A stretch of DNA of 64,000 bases, from NCBI GenBank assembly GCA_023053575.1, contig JAKZAP010000001.1, forward strand, positions 15,020,849 to 15,084,848, written 5' to 3'. The translations under genes were made by a program, and so were the position numbers. This DNA is from Branchinecta lynchi (Eukaryota > Arthropoda > Branchiopoda > Anostraca > Branchinectidae). Below, in pieces: positions 22,193-29,901 of the stretch (positions are counted from its first letter, which is position 1; every line of letters starts with the position of its first letter). The notes under the pieces are model-generated. The model was given only the letters and a program-made list of their open reading frames with translations. It had not been told where the DNA came from and made no database searches.

Positions 22193-23234
22193 GATGAACT
22201 GTTGATGCCGGTGTCCAAGAATCGTGAGCTGAACTGTATCCAAGCCACCGCACAAGCAACTGTTTCTGTCCACGTACGTACCGGGTCTTAAGTATCTTTT
22301 CCACTTTATAAGAACCCGAGTCTTGTACTTTCTGCAGTTCGTACTCGTAGAAACCACCTTCAATCGATTCGTCTTTATAATCACGTAGTCTATACGTCAC
22401 TGGATTGGTGAACTTGATATCAGCTATTTTAAATAACTCTGTACTCCATAGGTGGTTTCCCTTCTCAAAACAACCCTGTAACCGATTAATACGCACTGTA
22501 TCCCCAACTTGAAACCTGGGTGGTTGTGGTGAAGGCTGAATTGGGTAAAGGTCAGTAAAAATACTGCTTGCATTTTCACTAGTTATATCCACTGGTCTCC
22601 TGAAGCGTAACGATCTGTGAGGTGTTTGATTGTACTGATTCACCAGTGTCTGAATGATCGGTATAAATGAGAATGTGTTTTGTAACGTGCAGTAGCGACT
22701 AATCATCAGTCGAAGGGTCCGATTCATTCTTTCAGCCAAAGCAGCTTTAATAGGAGAGTGGGTATGGTACAGTTTAGTGTTGAATCTCTGGAGAACCTTT
22801 CTAACAGCTGGATTGACGTATTCAGATCCTCTATCAGTCTGCAATAGCTTATAGGGTCTCTCTTCCAAAACACTCTTTAGAGCAAGAGACACTTCTTTTC
22901 CTGTTTTCGTTTTCAGAGGACACACATTCACATATCGACTAAACACGTCAATGACAACCAACAAATATCGATAGGGGTGATTGTGTCTTAAGAGGTGTTT
23001 GTCCAGTACAAGCAAATCCGACTGAGCCAACTCGCCAGGATATAAGGCTTTTGTGCGACGATACTGATCGGCCCTGAGTCGTCTATTCCGATGTAACGTA
23101 TAACTGTCTTCTCCTTCCAAATGTTTCACTGCTTTACCGAATGGAACATTACCGGCAAGAGACAAAATGCTTGGTGCTGAAATACTTCCAACCTCACCAA
23201 CGTTTCGATACACACTTTTTAATGAGTTAACCAT
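22182..23234 (-). CDS. DDE integrase with chromodomain (left arm)
   Basis: Identical 350-aa twin of 27617-28669, where the catalytic triad and C-terminal modules are described. Intact in this arm. Confidence 0.92.
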   Translation of the reverse strand: MVNSLKSVYRNVGEVGSISAPSILSLAGNVPFGKAVKHLEGEDSYTLHRNRRLRADQYRRTKALYPGELAQSDLLVLDKHLLRHNHPYRYLLVVIDVFSRYVNVCPLKTKTGKEVSLALKSVLEERPYKLLQTDRGSEYVNPAVRKVLQRFNTKLYHTHSPIKAALAERMNRTLRLMISRYCTLQNTFSFIPIIQTLVNQYNQTPHRSLRFRRPVDITSENASSIFTDLYPIQPSPQPPRFQVGDTVRINRLQGCFEKGNHLWSTELFKIADIKFTNPVTYRLRDYKDESIEGGFYEYELQKVQDSGSYKVEKILKTRYVRGQKQLLVRWLGYSSAHDSWTPASTVHHVT

Positions 23235-23951
23235 TTTCCTTTCAGGGATATACCGGCCCCGAATTGTTGACTAATTAGTCGAGAAGCCACTGAACGTGTA
23301 GTCCTCGAACGAGGGGTACTTGCCGAGTGAGAGGTAGTCACAGGTGTATTAGGGCTAAATACACTCTGGAAATGTGTACTGAGAGATTTCCATCCACTTT
23401 TCTCTTCTTCAAACTGATTTAAAGTTTGTAGTACTAACTTATTACTGATGAGGCTATGTGGTACTTTCGAACCCATAAGGAATTCGTACATATGATCGTC
23501 TACACAGTGCAAACGTCGTTTATTCGATAGTAAATCATGTAACAAGTCAACGACTGAATATTTGGTCCCCATAACTTCTATCTCTGGATCACTTGAGAAT
23601 AATTCACACCCTGTGCAGACATAAGAAACTGTAATAGCCGTCTTCCTTTCTCCTGATAGGAAAGAGGCAATGTGAGGATAATGTCTTTATGTGTTGGTGT
23701 AGGTGGCAAAGGAGGAGATGAAGGCGGTTGTGGGGCCTTTGATGGAGTACTATCTTTCACAATGTCCACTTTGATTGGTTTTTGAAGTTGAGGCCTGATT
23801 TTATAAATACGCTGAACTCCAGATTGCAGCAACGACAACTTAACATCGTCTTCAACGGCAGGGTCTCCCAGGAAACTACCTAGGGCATCTTCAAATCGAC
23901 GAGAAGGGACAGAGCAATTTCTACCGGTGTGAGCTTATAAGCTTTAGCCAT
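23219..23951 (-). pseudogene. Unknown 244-aa Polinton protein, frameshifted (left arm)
   Basis: Left-arm twin of 26898-27632. It has lost one C near 23909 (GTCCCTTC against GTCCCCTTC) and one G near 23592 (TCAAGTGATC against TCAAGGTGATC), giving three open pieces in different frames. The right-arm copy shows what the frame should be. Confidence 0.8.
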
Positions 23952-24275
23952 TTAAAGTGCAGCTCCAACTAAACTGGATATGATTGGTAAAAGAATACTG
24001 AAAAAGCTCCCACCAATCTGTACTAAGCGTTTTCGTTTAATCTTGATGCCAGACTTGTTAGCCAGAGTACGAATGATAGAACGATGCTTCCTCGCTTGAT
24101 TCCTGACAGCATCTGATACCTGAACATTACCGCCTGATAGATTTAAACACAACTCTGACAAAGCTTCAACAAAATCATCATCTATATTTTTCAAGATTGC
24201 TTTTCGAAGTTTTGGCTTCGATTTAGCTAGCAAGATGAAAAGAGGATGATGCTCATGTAACTTCTTCAACGACAT
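23952..24275 (-). CDS. Small basic protein with hydrophobic tail (left arm)
   Basis: Identical 107-aa twin of 26574-26897, overlapping the ATPase gene by 10 bases. Intact. Confidence 0.65.
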   Translation of the reverse strand: MSLKKLHEHHPLFILLAKSKPKLRKAILKNIDDDFVEALSELCLNLSGGNVQVSDAVRNQARKHRSIIRTLANKSGIKIKRKRLVQIGGSFFSILLPIISSLVGAAL

Positions 24276-24931
24276 TTTCGTGACTGTTGATTCATGGTTG
24301 AAGTGTGAGGTAAATATACAGTACAACCTTTTTCGTCCAAGAGATCTGACAAAACCCGTAATTCATCCGGTGTATTCTGATTCAGGTCTAAAACAATGTA
24401 ACCGTATGGTTGAGATGTGGCCATTTTATAGGCTTGAAGTAAAAAACCTGGTAGACCAGGAAAAACTTGACGGTTTAACGTAATCAGTGAGCTGGAATCA
24501 CGTACAACTCGGTAAATTATGTAATAAGTACAGTTTAGGGCAAGTGTTCGGAAACTTTTACTTGGGTAATAGAGATTGTGTGTAATAGTGAAAACAGAAA
24601 TGTTTTCATGATGACTACGAATTGTAAATAGATTGAGAAGTTGTTGGCTGTAATTGTCGAAAGATTCTGCCAAATCGTCTAGAATCAATAAAGTTGAAGG
24701 TCTTAGTGTTTCAAATATATCTATCCCTTGAACAAACTGTGTATCAGGAATCAGGTTCTTAATCCTATCATAGAGTGGTTGCCAGGATGCGTAACAAACT
24801 ACTACATGGTCAGGAGCTTCAGAGAACATTTTGTCTCGCTGTTCCAAGATACGAGTGAGTAGGGTCGTCTTTCCGCTTGAGGACGGACCACAAAGAATAG
24901 CACGAAAAGGGGTGTGAAACCTGAAAGTCAT
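24266..24931 (-). CDS. FtsK/HerA-type DNA packaging ATPase (left arm)
   Basis: Identical 221-aa twin of 25918-26583; first gene out from the palindrome centre on this strand. Intact. Confidence 0.85.
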   Translation of the reverse strand: MTFRFHTPFRAILCGPSSSGKTTLLTRILEQRDKMFSEAPDHVVVCYASWQPLYDRIKNLIPDTQFVQGIDIFETLRPSTLLILDDLAESFDNYSQQLLNLFTIRSHHENISVFTITHNLYYPSKSFRTLALNCTYYIIYRVVRDSSSLITLNRQVFPGLPGFLLQAYKMATSQPYGYIVLDLNQNTPDELRVLSDLLDEKGCTVYLPHTSTMNQQSRKCR

Positions 24932-24957
24932 GTCACCTAACTGGTTATTGTTTTGAT

Positions 24958-24993
24958 ACTGAGATTGGTATTACAGAGAAATGAAGATATATA
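24958..24993 (-). promoter_or_regulatory. Core promoter of left-arm operon (TATA + TCAGT)
   Basis: Mirror of the right-arm promoter: TATATAT at 24987-24993 and TCAGT at 24958-24962 on the minus strand, about 27-31 bases upstream of the ATPase ATG at 24931. Confidence 0.5.
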
Positions 24994-25306
24994 GAATATT
25001 GTCATCATAGTAATTTCGAATATGAAGACTTTTAGCTTTTTTTTAAAATAAAAAAACACAAAAAAAAAAAATATCGAACACTTGCATTTTTTTTTAAGAA
25101 AATCATAGAAAGTGTAAAAATGAAAATCAGAAATCTTGAATCTGAAAATATGAAATTCTAGAAACTGTAAAACGGAAAAACGAAAAACTTAAAAATGAAA
25201 CGTTAAAAATTTGAAATTCTAGATTCTAGAAATTGAAAAAACGAAATCTGGAAACTGAAAAAAATAAAATTTCAAAATTCAAGACATAACAAAACAAAAA
25301 CGTGAA

Positions 25307-25542
25307 GTTAGGTTTTCCTCAGTTAGGTTAATATAGGATAAGTTAGCTTAAGTTAGGTTAGGTTAGGTTAACTTAGCTTAAGTTAGGTTCAGTGATTAGG
25401 TTAGTTTAGATTAGGTTAGAAGCGCGCTTCTAACCTACCCTAAACTAACCTAATCACTGAACCTAACTTAAGCTAAGTTAACCTAACCTAACCTAACTTA
25501 AGCTAACTTATCCTATATTAACCTAACTGAGGAAAACCTAAC
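25307..25542. repeat. TTAGG-rich palindrome core
   Basis: Centre of the palindrome. GTTAGGTTAGGTTAGGTTAA-type runs converge on GTTAGAAGCGCGCTTCTAAC, symmetric between 25424 and 25425 with no spacer. The two halves differ by two bases near the centre (GATTAGG against GGGTAGG). Such a core could form a cruciform or be the read-through of a covalently closed hairpin end. Confidence 0.85.
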
Positions 25543-25855
25543 TTCACGTTTTTGTTTTGTTATGTCTTGAATTTTGAAATTTTATTTTTTTCAGTTTCCA
25601 GATTTCGTTTTTTCAATTTCTAGAATCTAGAATTTCAAATTTTTAACGTTTCATTTTTAAGTTTTTCGTTTTTCCGTTTTACAGTTTCTAGAATTTCATA
25701 TTTTCAGATTCAAGATTTCTGATTTTCATTTTTACACTTTCTATGATTTTCTTAAAAAAAAATGCAAGTGTTCGATATTTTTTTTTTTTGTGTTTTTTTA
25801 TTTTAAAAAAAAGCTAAAAGTCTTCATATTCGAAATTACTATGATGACAATATTC

Positions 25856-25891
25856 TATATATCTTCATTTCTCTGTAATACCAATCTCAGT
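25856..25891 (+). promoter_or_regulatory. Core promoter of right-arm operon (TATA + TCAGT)
   Basis: TATATAT at 25856-25862 and an initiator TCAGT at 25887-25891, about 33 bases apart to the +1 A, nearly the spacing seen at the host cuticle gene (34). The leader to the ATPase ATG at 25918 would be about 29 bases. The only upstream space shared by both operons is the ~986 bp centre (24932-25917), so it should be a divergent promoter region. Confidence 0.55.
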
Positions 25892-25917
25892 ATCAAAACA
25901 ATAACCAGTTAGGTGAC

Positions 25918-26583
25918 ATGACTTTCAGGTTTCACACCCCTTTTCGTGCTATTCTTTGTGGTCCGTCCTCAAGCGGAAAGACGACCCTACTCACTCGTAT
26001 CTTGGAACAGCGAGACAAAATGTTCTCTGAAGCTCCTGACCATGTAGTAGTTTGTTACGCATCCTGGCAACCACTCTATGATAGGATTAAGAACCTGATT
26101 CCTGATACACAGTTTGTTCAAGGGATAGATATATTTGAAACACTAAGACCTTCAACTTTATTGATTCTAGACGATTTGGCAGAATCTTTCGACAATTACA
26201 GCCAACAACTTCTCAATCTATTTACAATTCGTAGTCATCATGAAAACATTTCTGTTTTCACTATTACACACAATCTCTATTACCCAAGTAAAAGTTTCCG
26301 AACACTTGCCCTAAACTGTACTTATTACATAATTTACCGAGTTGTACGTGATTCCAGCTCACTGATTACGTTAAACCGTCAAGTTTTTCCTGGTCTACCA
26401 GGTTTTTTACTTCAAGCCTATAAAATGGCCACATCTCAACCATACGGTTACATTGTTTTAGACCTGAATCAGAATACACCGGATGAATTACGGGTTTTGT
26501 CAGATCTCTTGGACGAAAAAGGTTGTACTGTATATTTACCTCACACTTCAACCATGAATCAACAGTCACGAAAATGTCGTTGA
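25918..26583 (+). CDS. FtsK/HerA-type DNA packaging ATPase (Polinton ATP)
   Basis: 221 aa. Walker A is GPSSSGKTT (residues about 15-23). The Walker B is STLLILDDLAESF (about 79-91), followed by a conserved polar block FTIRSHHENISVFTITHN (about 102-119) resembling the sensor region of viral A32-like packaging ATPases. In Polintons, adintoviruses and relatives this enzyme pumps the genome into the capsid. It is the first gene downstream of the central promoter. Its stop lies inside the start of the next gene (10-nt overlap). The family places it with the double-jelly-roll virus lineage; the fold assignment is from motifs only. Confidence 0.9.
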   Translation: MTFRFHTPFRAILCGPSSSGKTTLLTRILEQRDKMFSEAPDHVVVCYASWQPLYDRIKNLIPDTQFVQGIDIFETLRPSTLLILDDLAESFDNYSQQLLNLFTIRSHHENISVFTITHNLYYPSKSFRTLALNCTYYIIYRVVRDSSSLITLNRQVFPGLPGFLLQAYKMATSQPYGYIVLDLNQNTPDELRVLSDLLDEKGCTVYLPHTSTMNQQSRKCR

Positions 26584-26897
26584 AGAAGTTACATGAGCAT
26601 CATCCTCTTTTCATCTTGCTAGCTAAATCGAAGCCAAAACTTCGAAAAGCAATCTTGAAAAATATAGATGATGATTTTGTTGAAGCTTTGTCAGAGTTGT
26701 GTTTAAATCTATCAGGCGGTAATGTTCAGGTATCAGATGCTGTCAGGAATCAAGCGAGGAAGCATCGTTCTATCATTCGTACTCTGGCTAACAAGTCTGG
26801 CATCAAGATTAAACGAAAACGCTTAGTACAGATTGGTGGGAGCTTTTTCAGTATTCTTTTACCAATCATATCCAGTTTAGTTGGAGCTGCACTTTAA
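26574..26897 (+). CDS. Small basic protein with hydrophobic C-terminus
   Basis: 107 aa from the ATG at 26574, which overlaps the ATPase stop; the frame is open 17 codons upstream but that would lie entirely inside the ATPase gene. The protein starts SLKKLHEHHPLFILLAKSKP, is Lys/Arg-rich through the middle (RKHRSIIRTLANKSGIKIKR) and ends with a hydrophobic helix (GGSFFSILLPIISSLVGAAL). Small proteins of this layout, with LLAKAKPKLRKAIL-like and GG-F-LLPLI-like ends, recur in Polinton- and adintovirus-type elements; the role is not established. A membrane-active or core-associated virion function is an inference. The next gene's ATG follows directly on its stop codon. Confidence 0.7.
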   Translation: MSLKKLHEHHPLFILLAKSKPKLRKAILKNIDDDFVEALSELCLNLSGGNVQVSDAVRNQARKHRSIIRTLANKSGIKIKRKRLVQIGGSFFSILLPIISSLVGAAL

Positions 26898-27632
26898 ATG
26901 GCTAAAGCTTATAAGCTCACACCGGTAGAAATTGCTCTGTCCCCTTCTCGTCGATTTGAAGATGCCCTAGGTAGTTTCCTGGGAGACCCTGCCGTTGAAG
27001 ACGATGTTAAGTTGTCGTTGCTGCAATCTGGAGTTCAGCGTATTTATAAAATCAGGCCTCAACTTCAAAAACCAATCAAAGTGGACATTGTGAAAGATAG
27101 TACTCCATCAAAGGCCCCACAACCGCCTTCATCTCCTCCTTTGCCACCTACACCAACACATAAAGACATTATCCTCACATTGCCTCTTTCCTATCAGGAG
27201 AAAGGAAGACGGCTATTACAGTTTCTTATGTCTGCACAGGGTGTGAATTATTCTCAAGGTGATCCAGAGATAGAAGTTATGGGGACCAAATATTCAGTCG
27301 TTGACTTGTTACATGATTTACTATCGAATAAACGACGTTTGCACTGTGTAGACGATCATATGTACGAATTCCTTATGGGTTCGAAAGTACCACATAGCCT
27401 CATCAGTAATAAGTTAGTACTACAAACTTTAAATCAGTTTGAAGAAGAGAAAAGTGGATGGAAATCTCTCAGTACACATTTCCAGAGTGTATTTAGCCCT
27501 AATACACCTGTGACTACCTCTCACTCGGCAAGTACCCCTCGTTCGAGGACTACACGTTCAGTGGCTTCTCGACTAATTAGTCAACAATTCGGGGCCGGTA
27601 TATCCCTGAAAGGAAAATGGTTAACTCATTAA
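26898..27632 (+). CDS. Unknown Polinton protein with Pro-rich linker
   Basis: 244 aa. The ATG comes immediately after the upstream stop. An N-terminal segment (to about residue 72) leads into a proline-rich linker (SKAPQPPSSPPLPPTPTHKD, about 73-92). A second folded segment with YSVVDLLHDLLSNKRR, MYEFLMGSKVPHSLISNKLV spans about 130-180. The C-terminus is Ser/Thr/Arg-rich (STPRSRTTRSVASRLIS). I do not recognise a domain. Its position between the 107-aa protein and integrase is fixed in both arms, and the basic tail suggests nucleic-acid contact. The left-arm copy is frameshifted twice. It overlaps the integrase gene by 16 bases. Confidence 0.7.
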   Translation: MAKAYKLTPVEIALSPSRRFEDALGSFLGDPAVEDDVKLSLLQSGVQRIYKIRPQLQKPIKVDIVKDSTPSKAPQPPSSPPLPPTPTHKDIILTLPLSYQEKGRRLLQFLMSAQGVNYSQGDPEIEVMGTKYSVVDLLHDLLSNKRRLHCVDDHMYEFLMGSKVPHSLISNKLVLQTLNQFEEEKSGWKSLSTHFQSVFSPNTPVTTSHSASTPRSRTTRSVASRLISQQFGAGISLKGKWLTH

Positions 27633-28669
27633 AAAGTGTGTATCGAAACGTTGGTGAGGTTGGAAGTATTTCAGCACCAAGCATTTTGTCTCTTGCCGGT
27701 AATGTTCCATTCGGTAAAGCAGTGAAACATTTGGAAGGAGAAGACAGTTATACGTTACATCGGAATAGACGACTCAGGGCCGATCAGTATCGTCGCACAA
27801 AAGCCTTATATCCTGGCGAGTTGGCTCAGTCGGATTTGCTTGTACTGGACAAACACCTCTTAAGACACAATCACCCCTATCGATATTTGTTGGTTGTCAT
27901 TGACGTGTTTAGTCGATATGTGAATGTGTGTCCTCTGAAAACGAAAACAGGAAAAGAAGTGTCTCTTGCTCTAAAGAGTGTTTTGGAAGAGAGACCCTAT
28001 AAGCTATTGCAGACTGATAGAGGATCTGAATACGTCAATCCAGCTGTTAGAAAGGTTCTCCAGAGATTCAACACTAAACTGTACCATACCCACTCTCCTA
28101 TTAAAGCTGCTTTGGCTGAAAGAATGAATCGGACCCTTCGACTGATGATTAGTCGCTACTGCACGTTACAAAACACATTCTCATTTATACCGATCATTCA
28201 GACACTGGTGAATCAGTACAATCAAACACCTCACAGATCGTTACGCTTCAGGAGACCAGTGGATATAACTAGTGAAAATGCAAGCAGTATTTTTACTGAC
28301 CTTTACCCAATTCAGCCTTCACCACAACCACCCAGGTTTCAAGTTGGGGATACAGTGCGTATTAATCGGTTACAGGGTTGTTTTGAGAAGGGAAACCACC
28401 TATGGAGTACAGAGTTATTTAAAATAGCTGATATCAAGTTCACCAATCCAGTGACGTATAGACTACGTGATTATAAAGACGAATCGATTGAAGGTGGTTT
28501 CTACGAGTACGAACTGCAGAAAGTACAAGACTCGGGTTCTTATAAAGTGGAAAAGATACTTAAGACCCGGTACGTACGTGGACAGAAACAGTTGCTTGTG
28601 CGGTGGCTTGGATACAGTTCAGCTCACGATTCTTGGACACCGGCATCAACAGTTCATCATGTCACATGA
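27617..28669 (+). CDS. Retroviral-type DDE integrase with C-terminal chromodomain (Polinton INT)
   Basis: 350 aa. The rve catalytic core has D73 (AQSDLLVLD), D134 (LLQTDRGSEY) and E169 (KAALAERMNRTLR), a D,D-34-E spacing. Conserved neighbours are VVIDVFSRYVNVCPLKTKTG and the NQYNQTPHRSL motif after the glutamate. An SH3-like segment follows (FQVGDTVRIN, about 241-285), then a chromodomain (YKVEKILKTRYV ... LLVRWLGYSSAHDSWTPAS, about 309-345). It resembles the C. elegans transposon-derived protein F54H12.3. Integrases of this type cut and join Polinton ends into the host genome; the chromodomain suggests targeting to histone-marked chromatin. No zinc-binding HHCC N-domain is evident. It overlaps both neighbours. 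Confidence 0.95.
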   Translation: MVNSLKSVYRNVGEVGSISAPSILSLAGNVPFGKAVKHLEGEDSYTLHRNRRLRADQYRRTKALYPGELAQSDLLVLDKHLLRHNHPYRYLLVVIDVFSRYVNVCPLKTKTGKEVSLALKSVLEERPYKLLQTDRGSEYVNPAVRKVLQRFNTKLYHTHSPIKAALAERMNRTLRLMISRYCTLQNTFSFIPIIQTLVNQYNQTPHRSLRFRRPVDITSENASSIFTDLYPIQPSPQPPRFQVGDTVRINRLQGCFEKGNHLWSTELFKIADIKFTNPVTYRLRDYKDESIEGGFYEYELQKVQDSGSYKVEKILKTRYVRGQKQLLVRWLGYSSAHDSWTPASTVHHVT

Positions 28670-29456
28670 TTTTCTAGTGACTTTCATCAGTAACGTGTCT
28701 GATCCATTAACAAATGCTCTAAATAAGACCACTGACTTCTGGACACGATTAACACCTCCGATACAACTTAAGAGTGATTATGAGGTGGCACTTGTGGATT
28801 GTATTATTAAAAACAGTTTTGATGTAATCCAAAAATACAAATCCTATGACGTTCAGTTGAAACCATTCAGCTGGCCTGAAAATCTGAGTGTTGACAAGGA
28901 AAGGTATCCTCGATACACAATACCATATCGTCAATACAGAACCATTGAAGATTTGTGTAATGACCTGAATGCCCATCTGAGTGGAAAAAACAAAAAAGCA
29001 CCTACCTTGTCTTTCCTTCCGTCACATAAACGGATACTGGTAACAGGTTTACAAGAAAACGATCGACTCTGGTTCAGTGAAGACATGAAAGACCTGTTGG
29101 GGTTTCGTGACAATAACATTATGGTTCGAACACCAATTGAACATGTACATGGAGTCTATGGTGACTTCGAACCAGGATTTTTTACGGCCTATTCCTGTAT
29201 ATTCATTTATGCTTCATTCATTGAAAATTCAAGGGTTGGTAATACGTGTGCTCCTCTACTACGAATTTTGGATAAGAAGTCTACAAATGAAACCACTTAT
29301 CATTACAATATTAGGCAATTACAATACGTTCCTGTAGCCAGTAACGAGTTGGAACTCTGTCAGATCACATTAAAAACGGAGTTTGGTGATCCTCTGCCAA
29401 TTTCGAAGGGTCTTTGTGTGTTCACATGTCATTTCCGTCCGATAAGAAATGTCTAA
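28659..29456 (+). CDS. Penton-like minor capsid protein candidate
   Basis: 265 aa from the ATG at 28659 (MSHDFLVTF), overlapping the integrase stop by 11 bases; the open frame begins earlier (28467) but that part lies wholly inside integrase. Features are LSVDKERYPRYTIPYRQYRT, NDRLWFSEDMKDLLGF, IYASFIENSRVGNTCAPLLR and a C-terminal block ELELCQITLKTEFGDPLPIS ... VFTCHFRPIRNV. The pattern F(S)xDMxxLLGF ... APLLR ... xIxLxTxxGxPxPF occurs widely in Polinton/adintovirus-like elements next to the capsid gene, where it is interpreted as the vertex (penton-type) single jelly-roll protein. That role is inferred, not shown. Broken by three indels in the left arm. Confidence 0.7.
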   Translation: MSHDFLVTFISNVSDPLTNALNKTTDFWTRLTPPIQLKSDYEVALVDCIIKNSFDVIQKYKSYDVQLKPFSWPENLSVDKERYPRYTIPYRQYRTIEDLCNDLNAHLSGKNKKAPTLSFLPSHKRILVTGLQENDRLWFSEDMKDLLGFRDNNIMVRTPIEHVHGVYGDFEPGFFTAYSCIFIYASFIENSRVGNTCAPLLRILDKKSTNETTYHYNIRQLQYVPVASNELELCQITLKTEFGDPLPISKGLCVFTCHFRPIRNV

Positions 29457-29898
29457 TCATCGAACCCTTTTTTGTTGTCCTGACATTGACTGTTACTATG
29501 ATGCGTTACGTCCACGGCAAACTGGATCAGGTCTTGAGTACTATAAGGGTCGCACTTCGATGTCTGGGTATGGTCTGGGCAGCTGGTTTGCTAAACTCTT
29601 TCGATCAGCTATCCCTTTGGCTAAAAAGTATATATTACCACATGCAACAAATGTGGCAGCATCGACGCTCCAAGATTGGAGCACTGGTAAAGAATTTAAA
29701 GAAAGCTTATCAGATAATCTCAAGGAGACAGCACGGAATGTGAGTGACCAATTGAGAGGACAGACAGGAAGGGGTTTGAAAAGACCTCGTTCAGCCCCAG
29801 AACTTATCAGTTTGTATCCAGCAGTGAAAGTGAGTGGTCACAAGAAGAACAAACGACGTAAGAAGATTGTACGAACACGAGGTGATTTTTTGTCGTAA
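29449..29898 (+). CDS. Small basic core-like protein (GLGSWFAKLF family)
   Basis: 149 aa, overlapping the penton-like gene by 8 bases (ATGTCTAA). After an N-terminal part it has YYKGRTSMSGYGLGSWFAKL and FRSAIPLAKKYILPHATNVA, an amphipathic stretch, then DNLKETARNVSDQLRGQTGR and a very basic tail (GHKKNKRRKKIVRTRG). The GxGLGSxFxxLFRxAxPxxKK motif followed by an alanine/leucine helix and a Lys/Arg tail recurs in Polinton- and adintovirus-like elements beside the capsid genes, suggesting a DNA-binding or capsid-internal minor protein. The exact role is unknown. Confidence 0.65.
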   Translation: MSNHRTLFCCPDIDCYYDALRPRQTGSGLEYYKGRTSMSGYGLGSWFAKLFRSAIPLAKKYILPHATNVAASTLQDWSTGKEFKESLSDNLKETARNVSDQLRGQTGRGLKRPRSAPELISLYPAVKVSGHKKNKRRKKIVRTRGDFLS

Positions 29899-29901
29899 AG
29901 G

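Larger units (their letters stand above)
18450..25424 (-). repeat. Left arm of the palindrome
   Basis: Reverse complement of the right arm. Differences noted by eye are nearly all 1-nt indels in homopolymers: deletions in the integrase-upstream gene (two), penton-like gene (two) and core-like gene (two), insertions at about 22158 and 19140, plus two substitutions close to the centre. All long proteins outside these indels (ATPase, integrase, capsid, protease) are identical in both arms. Confidence 0.9.

Noticed and set aside
24280..24483. Open frame opposite the left ATPase (and its mirror at 26366-26569)
   Set aside because: Antisense shadow of the ATPase gene, present in both arms only because the arms are identical.
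28467..28658. N-terminal extension of the penton-like frame
   Set aside because: These 64 codons lie entirely inside the integrase gene in another frame; the ATG at 28659 gives the same compact overlap seen at the other gene junctions.
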